Of a stretch of DNA of 64,000 bases, positions 58,770-64,000 are shown piece after piece. Made by a program: the position numbers and the translations under genes. The stretch comes from Brevibacillus choshinensis (lineage in GTDB: Bacteria > Bacillota > Bacilli > Brevibacillales > Brevibacillaceae), in contig NZ_CP069127.1 of assembly GCF_016811915.1 (NCBI RefSeq), positions 4,790,001 through 4,854,000 on the forward strand, in the 5' to 3' direction. The stretch's first letter is position 1, and the number at the start of each line of letters is the position of its first letter. Under the pieces are notes generated by a model, which was not told where the DNA came from, ran no database searches, and saw nothing but the letters and a program-made list of their open reading frames with translations.

Positions 58770-59825
58770 TTACTGCTTGGGCTCGCTCTTTGTGCTGTAG
58801 CGCTTATCCCACTCGGCCAAAATCTTCGCTCGATTCGCAGCCGCCTGATTCAGGTCGTTTTTGATCAGCTGAGATTTCGGTTCCTTGGTGTAGCCTTCCG
58901 GAATGCCGCCGCCCGCGCTTTGCAATGTAATGATTGCGAAGTTTTTGTTGTACTCCGCCATCGCTTCATCCGAGATTGCCCAATCGAGGAACGCTTTGGC
59001 TTCCGGCTTGATTTGCGCTTTTTTCACAAGGGCGTTCGCTTCTACGTCCCAGCCCGCTCCCTCCTCTGGAAACACGATTTCGAGCGGAGCTCCCTTTTTC
59101 TTTTCCGTGATCCCCCGGTAGCCGAAGGAAATGCCGATCGGGTACTCCCCTGATGCAGCCATTTTCGCTGGCTTGGAGCCCGAGTGCGTGTACAGCGCGA
59201 CATTCTCGTGCAGTTTGTCCATGTAGCTCCATGCTGCGGTATCACCCTGCAGCTGCAGCCATGCCGAGACGGTGAAGAAGCCGGTACCGGACGAGGATGG
59301 ATTCGGCATGACGATCATCCCTTTATACTCGGGCTTGATCAGGTCAGCGTACGACTTCGGGATCGGCAGATTGCGCTTCTCCAGCTCCTTGGTATTGACC
59401 ACAAAAGCCGTCTCGAAAGCGTCGATGCCTACCCAGTGTGCCGGATCCTTGGAATCCTTGAACTCGGGTACGATGCGCTCAATGCCTTTGGGAGAATAGC
59501 CTTCCAAGACGCCTTGTGCTTCAGCCCCGAGCAGTTCTGTCGCCGCTGTGCCCCAGACGACGTCAGCCTGCGGGTTGTCCTTTTCTGCAATCAGCTTGGC
59601 AATGATGACTCCTGTGGAGTCCCTGACGATATTCAGTTTGATTTCGGGATGAGCCTTGTTAAAGGCACCGACATATGCCTTGAGCTGATCATCCTCCAGA
59701 GCCGTATACACGGTCAGTTCAGATGCGCCCTTGCCGCCAGAAGCCGGATTGGAAGACTGCCCACAACCTGTGAGTGCTGCTAGAAGCAATACGCCTGCAA
59801 AGATGGAGCCATACCATTTTTTCAT
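58770..59825 (-). CDS. 2-aminoethylphosphonate ABC transporter substrate-binding lipoprotein (PhnS-like)
   Basis: The 351-residue protein has a lipoprotein signal ending [15 protein letters not shown] with the lipobox Cys near residue 22. The body resembles the iron(III)/AEP binding protein family: [58 protein letters not shown] and [20 protein letters not shown]. The ATG at 59825 follows GGGGAGGGG; in-frame sequence further upstream overlaps the operator region. It is the first gene of the AEP operon. Confidence 0.9.
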   Translation of the reverse strand: MKKWYGSIFAGVLLLAALTGCGQSSNPASGGKGASELTVYTALEDDQLKAYVGAFNKAHPEIKLNIVRDSTGVIIAKLIAEKDNPQADVVWGTAATELLGAEAQGVLEGYSPKGIERIVPEFKDSKDPAHWVGIDAFETAFVVNTKELEKRNLPIPKSYADLIKPEYKGMIVMPNPSSSGTGFFTVSAWLQLQGDTAAWSYMDKLHENVALYTHSGSKPAKMAASGEYPIGISFGYRGITEKKKGAPLEIVFPEEGAGWDVEANALVKKAQIKPEAKAFLDWAISDEAMAEYNKNFAIITLQSAGGGIPEGYTKEPKSQLIKNDLNQAAANRAKILAEWDKRYSTKSEPKQ

Positions 59826-59889
59826 CTTTACCCCTCCCCATTTACCTGCACGAGTCTCCCACTCCACCTGCACTTCCGGTTTACACAAC

Positions 59890-59972
59890 ACTAATTCCAC
59901 ACAAATTAGTTTGTTTTCCCGTTTTTTAGTTGTTTTTTGTTTTAATTATATCCAATTATCTAAACATTTCAA
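59890..59972 (-). promoter_or_regulatory. AEP operon promoter and inverted-repeat operator
   Basis: On the minus strand TTGAAA (59967-59972) and TATAAT (59945-59950) are 16 bases apart. About 35 bases downstream, ACTAATT (59890-59896) and AATTAGT (59904-59910) form a perfect inverted repeat with a seven-base spacer. Its position in the early transcribed region fits repression. A related sequence occurs in the 29374-29672 gap. A short AAAAAGC/GCTTTTT hairpin lies further up near 59988-60004. Confidence 0.65.
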
Positions 59973-60112
59973 ATCTTTTTTGGAAAAATAAAAAGCCGAG
60001 CTTTTTGGCCCGACTCTGTGATTTTTCACGAGTGATTTCCGGATTCGCAAACCATTGGTATAACCCTTTTCCCTACAGACGATAATGGAGGCAAGTATTG
60101 AATAGGGAGAGG

Positions 60113-60247
60113 ATGAGGAACTTGTGGAAAGCAGCTCTTTCCGTCCTTCCAGACTGGACCGTGTTTGTGCAAGCCTTCATCGTCATTCTTGTCCCTTATC
60201 TGATTACACGGTTTATCAAATGGATCCATACTTCCTTGGAAGAGTGA
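60113..60247 (+). CDS. 44-residue single-pass membrane protein at the head of the germination operon
   Basis: The ATG at 60113 has GGGAGAGG just upstream. The product begins MRNLWKAALSVLPDWTVFVQ and has one hydrophobic helix, FVQAFIVILVPYLITRFIKW, then a short charged tail. It ends five bases before the A-subunit start, so it is in the same operon. Some Bacillus germinant receptor operons carry a small membrane D subunit; this is shorter, with one helix instead of two. Existence as a gene is inferred from the ribosome binding site, spacing and clear membrane-protein composition. Confidence 0.6.
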   Translation: MRNLWKAALSVLPDWTVFVQAFIVILVPYLITRFIKWIHTSLEE

Positions 60248-60252
60248 TGTAA

Positions 60253-61806
60253 ATGAGAAGGTGGACATTTCGCAGAAGCTTGGTGGGAACCCATTCTCAT
60301 CATCCGGATCGTTCAGCCTCCACTCCTTTGTCTTCCCGCATGTTCACTGGCGATTACCAACATGATCTGGAGCTCGTCCGGCAAGAGCTTGGGCAGCATG
60401 CAGATGTCCGTATCCGCAAGTTTTCCTTTGGGCACACAGCCGTTCGCGGAGCCATGATCTATGCGACAGGCGTGTCAGATCGCACTCTCATCGATCAACA
60501 CCTTCGCCAGCTCCTGCTAAAGGATGAGGACGAGGTGCCTTCCTTTGAAAGCACTGCTGTTTCCAGCGATGAGATAACCAATCAGGTGCTATCCTTCCAT
60601 GATGGAATGGAAACGAACGATTGGAAGGTCTGGAAGCCAAAAGTGTTGGCAGGCTACACTGCGTTGTGGATAGAAGGCAGAGCAGCCGTTTATCTCTTGG
60701 ACACCGTGACAAGAAAGAGCAGAACGATAGAAGAACCGGTCTCGGAGGCTTTGGTCAGGGGTCCCCGCGTCGGCTTTACCGAATCGATCAGCGACAATAC
60801 CGCCCTCCTGCGGCAGCACGGTGAAAATGGAGACTTGATCTTGCTCAAGTTCCAGGTAGGATCGCGGGTAAAAAAAGAGCTGGTCATAGCCTACATGGGT
60901 GATATTGCCAATCCCACCCTTGTCGAGGAAGTAAAAAGCAGAATATACAGGATCGACTTGGACTACTTGGCAGAGTCCGGCTATGTCGAACAATTGATAG
61001 AAGACAACTTCCTCAGCCCTTTCCCGCAAGTGCAGAGTACGGAGCGTCCTGACCGTGTCATAAGTGCGCTCTTGGATGGACGGGTGGCGATTTTGCTGGA
61101 CGGAACGCCATTTGCCCTGATTGCTCCCGTCACGTTCACCATGCTGCTGCAATCTCCGGAAGATTACTATGAACGCTGGATCCCCGGTACGTTTATCCGG
61201 CTTTTACGATTCTTTACCGCATTTGCTTCGGTGCTGATACCCGCTCTGTACATTTCCTTTATCTCGTTTCATCAAGGACTGATCCCTACTGAGCTAGTCA
61301 TCTCCATCATCGAATCAAGACAAAGCGTGCCGTTCCCTGCTCTGCTGGAAGCCCTGATCATGGAAATCTCCATTGAAATTCTGAGGGAGGCCGGCTTGCG
61401 TCTGCCCAAGCCGATCGGTCCCGCCATGGGAATCGTCGGCGGATTGATCATTGGTCAAGCCGCTGTGCAGGCTGGAATCGTGAGCCCCATCATGGTGATT
61501 GTCGTCGCGGTCACCGCCATATCGTCTTTTGCCATCCCCTCGTACAATTTGGGTATCACGCTGCGGATTCTCCGCTTTTTGGCCATGTTCTCAGCCGCCA
61601 TTTTTGGACTGTACGGGCTGATTTTATTTTTTTTGCTGCTGTGCAGTCATCTGGTCCGGCTGGAAAGCTTTGGAGTTCCCTACGTCAGCCCGGCTGTCCC
61701 TTACCGTCTGAGGGATTGGAAAGATCTATTTTTCCGTTTGCCCCTGCACATGATGAAGCGTCGCCCCGGCATGCTTCATCCCAAAGATCCTGTACGTAAA
61801 AGCTAG
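60253..61806 (+). CDS. spore germination receptor A subunit (GerAA family)
   Basis: The 517-residue protein matches the GerA/SpoVAF family: [20 protein letters not shown], the NTD ending in [20 protein letters not shown] and [20 protein letters not shown], then membrane segments with [59 protein letters not shown] and [19 protein letters not shown]. It sits in the spore inner membrane and, with B and C subunits, forms a nutrient-gated receptor. The N-terminal about 30 residues are basic and variable. The ATG at 60253 has only a weak site. Confidence 0.92.
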   Translation: MRRWTFRRSLVGTHSHHPDRSASTPLSSRMFTGDYQHDLELVRQELGQHADVRIRKFSFGHTAVRGAMIYATGVSDRTLIDQHLRQLLLKDEDEVPSFESTAVSSDEITNQVLSFHDGMETNDWKVWKPKVLAGYTALWIEGRAAVYLLDTVTRKSRTIEEPVSEALVRGPRVGFTESISDNTALLRQHGENGDLILLKFQVGSRVKKELVIAYMGDIANPTLVEEVKSRIYRIDLDYLAESGYVEQLIEDNFLSPFPQVQSTERPDRVISALLDGRVAILLDGTPFALIAPVTFTMLLQSPEDYYERWIPGTFIRLLRFFTAFASVLIPALYISFISFHQGLIPTELVISIIESRQSVPFPALLEALIMEISIEILREAGLRLPKPIGPAMGIVGGLIIGQAAVQAGIVSPIMVIVVAVTAISSFAIPSYNLGITLRILRFLAMFSAAIFGLYGLILFFLLLCSHLVRLESFGVPYVSPAVPYRLRDWKDLFFRLPLHMMKRRPGMLHPKDPVRKS

Positions 61807-61829
61807 ACGATCGCAAGGAGGGAGCCCCA

Positions 61830-62939
61830 TTGATAGACAATGAGAAAAATCGGCTGACTACCTCGCAGGCAGCGGTGATTGTCATCAATTTCATCTTGGG
61901 ATCGGGCATTCTTACACTGCCCCGGACCTCTGTGGAAAAAGTGCATACGCCAGATGTGTGGATCACCGTCATCCTCGCAGGATTTTTCGCTATGCTCGCG
62001 GGGGTCATTATCGTGAAGCTGAGCCAGCGCTTCCCGCAGACGACATTTTACCAGTACAGTCAGGAAATAGTGGGAAAGTGGCTGGGTATAGCTTGCGGGT
62101 TCCTGATCATCGGGTACTTCATCATGACTTCTGCCCTTCAAGTCCGCTACATGGCGGAAGTCACTTCTTTTTACTTGCTGGAGGGAACACCGGAATGGGC
62201 GATCATCATGGCATTCCTGTGGGTCTCTTTGTATCTGGTCACAGGCGGTATGCAGCCGATCGCCCGCATGTTTGAGATCATCTTGCCGATCACCGTCCTG
62301 TTTTTTTTGCTAGTCTCCCTTTTAAGCTTGAAAATTTTTGAGATCGATTACTTGCGCCCCGTACTGGGAATGGGGATTCAGCCAGTGTTCGCGGGTTTAA
62401 GAACGACCGCTCTTTCTTATTCGGGTTTTGAAATCATGCTAATCCTCTGCGCTTTCATGGACACACCTAGCAAAGCCACAAAGGCTGTGCTTGTAGGAAT
62501 CAGCATTCCATTGGTTTTTTATCTGATCACAGTCGTCATGGTGGTCGGAGCCTTTTCCATCGATGGCGTCGTCACTCGGACATGGCCGACCATCGACCTC
62601 ATTCGGAGCTTTGAGATGACAGGGATTTTGTTTGAGAGGTTTGAATCGTTATTGCTGGTGCTGTGGATCATGCAGATTTTTTCTACCTTTTGCATCGCTT
62701 ACTATGCAGCCTCTTTCGGGCTTTCCCAGCTATTCGGCAAGAAGATCCGACCGTTCCTGTACGGACTGCTCCCTCTCCTCTACCTCATAGCCATGACTCC
62801 AAAGGATCTGGGTCAAGTATTTGCCCTTGGAGATATGGTCGGCAACGCCTCCCTGATTCTATTTGGAGGTCTGCCGCTGTGCCTCTTGATCATCTCCCGT
62901 TGGAGGGTGAAGCGCATTGACGCCACATCATCGCCGTAA
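61830..62939 (+). CDS. spore germination receptor B subunit (GerAB family, endospore permease)
   Basis: The 369-residue protein has ten membrane segments of the amino-acid-permease-like spore_permease family: TTSQAAVIVINFILGSGILT in the first helix, then LPRTSVEKVHTPDVWITVIL. It binds the germinant. The start is a TTG at 61830, nine bases after AAGGAGGG. It begins 23 bases after the A-subunit stop and its end overlaps the C-subunit start by 23 bases. Confidence 0.92.
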   Translation: MIDNEKNRLTTSQAAVIVINFILGSGILTLPRTSVEKVHTPDVWITVILAGFFAMLAGVIIVKLSQRFPQTTFYQYSQEIVGKWLGIACGFLIIGYFIMTSALQVRYMAEVTSFYLLEGTPEWAIIMAFLWVSLYLVTGGMQPIARMFEIILPITVLFFLLVSLLSLKIFEIDYLRPVLGMGIQPVFAGLRTTALSYSGFEIMLILCAFMDTPSKATKAVLVGISIPLVFYLITVVMVVGAFSIDGVVTRTWPTIDLIRSFEMTGILFERFESLLLVLWIMQIFSTFCIAYYAASFGLSQLFGKKIRPFLYGLLPLLYLIAMTPKDLGQVFALGDMVGNASLILFGGLPLCLLIISRWRVKRIDATSSP

Positions 62940-64000
62940 ACGATTGCTCCTGACCCTTCTATCTGCCTTTCTGCTCGCTTCTCTGACAGCATGCTGGAGC
63001 AGCAAAGACATTGATAAAATGGGGGTCGGCGTCGGCCTGTCCCTGGATGTCGCCCATCCGTCCCCCGTCGAGCAAGAGCTGGAGAAAAGAGGAGGAGCCT
63101 ACCCGAAGAGCGACAAAATCACGCTGACCTACCAATTCATCAATCCAAAAGCGACAGGGAAGGAGGGCACTTCTACTGGCCCGCAGCAGAAAGCCTATTT
63201 GAATGTTTCCGAAACGGGCGATTCCCTTCACCAGATCACCCGGGAGTTCGCTTTGCGACAGGATGGCCCGATCTACAGCCCGCATCTAAAGGTCATCGTG
63301 ATCAGCGAAGCCCTAGCCCAGTCCTATCGCCTGGATCATTTGCTGGATCAATATTTGCGTGATAATGAGATTCGCCCAAGCTGTCTGATCTTCATCAGCA
63401 AGGACAAAGCGATGGATGCACTCGAATCCAAAAAGCAAGGGGAGCTGCCGGCGCTGCATCTACTCGGAATCACGGATAACGAGAATAGAACCGACAGGCT
63501 GATCCATCCCGTGTCGCTTGCCCGATTAGCAACCCACATGAACTCTGGCTCGAGCTTTCTTTTGCAAAATCTGGTTTCAGCGGAAAAAGAGGTGAAATTC
63601 GCGGGTGCTGCCGTGATCAATGGAGTGACCAAAAGATGGGGAGGCTTCCTGGATGAGCACGATCTGGAGGGCTTGACGTGGATAACCGGCAAGGGAAAAG
63701 GAGGCGTGCTCAAGAGCCTTGACAAAAAGACAGGCCAGCTTCTTGTCTATGAAATCAAAACCATGGACAGCACCATAACGCCAAAAGTGGAAAAGGACAG
63801 GATTTCCTTTGAGGTAACGATCAAGTCAGAGGGACGCCTATCCGAAAAATGGGTGACGAGCGGAGATCCTTTTGATCAAGGCTTTCTCAAACGGGTGGAG
63901 CAGACGACGGAAGCCGAAGTGCAGCAACTGGTGAGGAACGTAACGAACAAAATGCAAAAACAGTTCAAGGCGGACGTCGCAGGCTTTGGGAATCGCTTGC
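62917..64000 (+). CDS. spore germination receptor C subunit, Ger(x)C lipoprotein (cut by window edge)
   Basis: Translation from a TTG at 62917, nine bases after GGAGGG, gives LTPHHRRKRLLLTLLSAFLL followed by ASLTAC, a lipobox, and then CWSSKDIDKMGVGVGLSLD. Further on come QKAYLNVSETGDSLHQITRE, YSPHLKVIVISEALAQSYRL and SCLIFISKDKAMDALESK, the Ger(x)C family pattern. About 361 codons are present and the frame is still open at the right edge. It overlaps the B subunit by 23 bases. The C subunit is a lipoprotein on the outer face of the inner spore membrane. Confidence 0.88.
   Translation, partial: MTPHHRRKRLLLTLLSAFLLASLTACWSSKDIDKMGVGVGLSLDVAHPSPVEQELEKRGGAYPKSDKITLTYQFINPKATGKEGTSTGPQQKAYLNVSETGDSLHQITREFALRQDGPIYSPHLKVIVISEALAQSYRLDHLLDQYLRDNEIRPSCLIFISKDKAMDALESKKQGELPALHLLGITDNENRTDRLIHPVSLARLATHMNSGSSFLLQNLVSAEKEVKFAGAAVINGVTKRWGGFLDEHDLEGLTWITGKGKGGVLKSLDKKTGQLLVYEIKTMDSTITPKVEKDRISFEVTIKSEGRLSEKWVTSGDPFDQGFLKRVEQTTEAEVQQLVRNVTNKMQKQFKADVAGFGNRL

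Noticed and set aside
1-64000. Search by eye for tRNA, rRNA, CRISPR arrays, insertion sequences and prophage genes
   Set aside because: No cloverleaf, spaced repeat array, transposase or phage structural protein was recognised. A dedicated search tool could still find short or degenerate ones.

Overview
The window looks like chromosome of a spore-forming Bacillota, most probably Brevibacillus or a close Paenibacillaceae relative. This rests on strong GGAGG ribosome binding sites with frequent GTG/TTG starts, SigA-type promoters, U-tailed intrinsic terminators, a GerA-type spore germination operon at the right edge, and a queCDEF operon behind a preQ1 riboswitch. The genus is an inference from overall protein flavour. 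I saw no rRNA, tRNA, CRISPR array, insertion sequence or prophage.

Layout. 1-4 kb: minus-strand run with a YitT fragment, a lipoprotein, a frameshifted phosphoesterase-like gene, two membrane proteins and an intact metallophosphoesterase. 4.2-5.8 kb: a truncated Fur-like regulator behind a Fur-box promoter, a class A beta-lactamase-like serine hydrolase without an obvious signal peptide, and a cupin. 5.9-10.8 kb: a DeoR-controlled hexose cassette (ROK kinase, PGI/PMI-type isomerase, PfkB kinase, class II aldolase). 10.9-12.7 kb: cutC and a type II asparaginase. 12.8-15.5 kb: preQ1 riboswitch and queC-queD-queE-queF. 15.5-24.9 kb: small genes, regulators, a thioesterase, a large secreted WG-repeat protein and a beta-hydroxyacid dehydrogenase. 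25.0-25.5 kb: a non-coding stretch with nested long-range complementarity. 25.5-34.8 kb: M29 aminopeptidase, two MgtC/SapB paralogues, an MFS carrier, a saccharopine-dehydrogenase-like enzyme and a meta-cleavage-type mini-cluster (hydratase, tautomerase, LigB dioxygenase, esterase, cupin-XRE regulator). 34.8-44.5 kb: a sugar ABC importer with YesM/YesN two-component system, TIM-barrel protein, FAD oxidoreductase and DUF4127 protein. 44.6-48.7 kb: C39-like peptidase, nitrilase-family hydrolase, quinone oxidoreductase, EamA carrier, RidA.

48.7-59.9 kb is the most striking part. A bacterial microcompartment (BMC) locus (three hexameric shell proteins, one pentameric vertex protein, acylating aldehyde dehydrogenase, PduL, a flavoprotein-like cargo protein) lies directly downstream, on the same strand, of a complete 2-aminoethylphosphonate (AEP) operon (binding protein, ATPase, fused permease, PhnX, PhnW, DeoR regulator). 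The BMC has no signature enzyme of its own, whereas PhnW plus PhnX would make acetaldehyde and phosphate from AEP. I infer an AEP-fed metabolosome that turns phosphonate carbon into acetyl-phosphate. I do not know of a characterised BMC with this role.

60.1-64.0 kb: a spore germination operon with a 44-residue membrane peptide ahead of the A, B and (cut by the window edge) C subunits.
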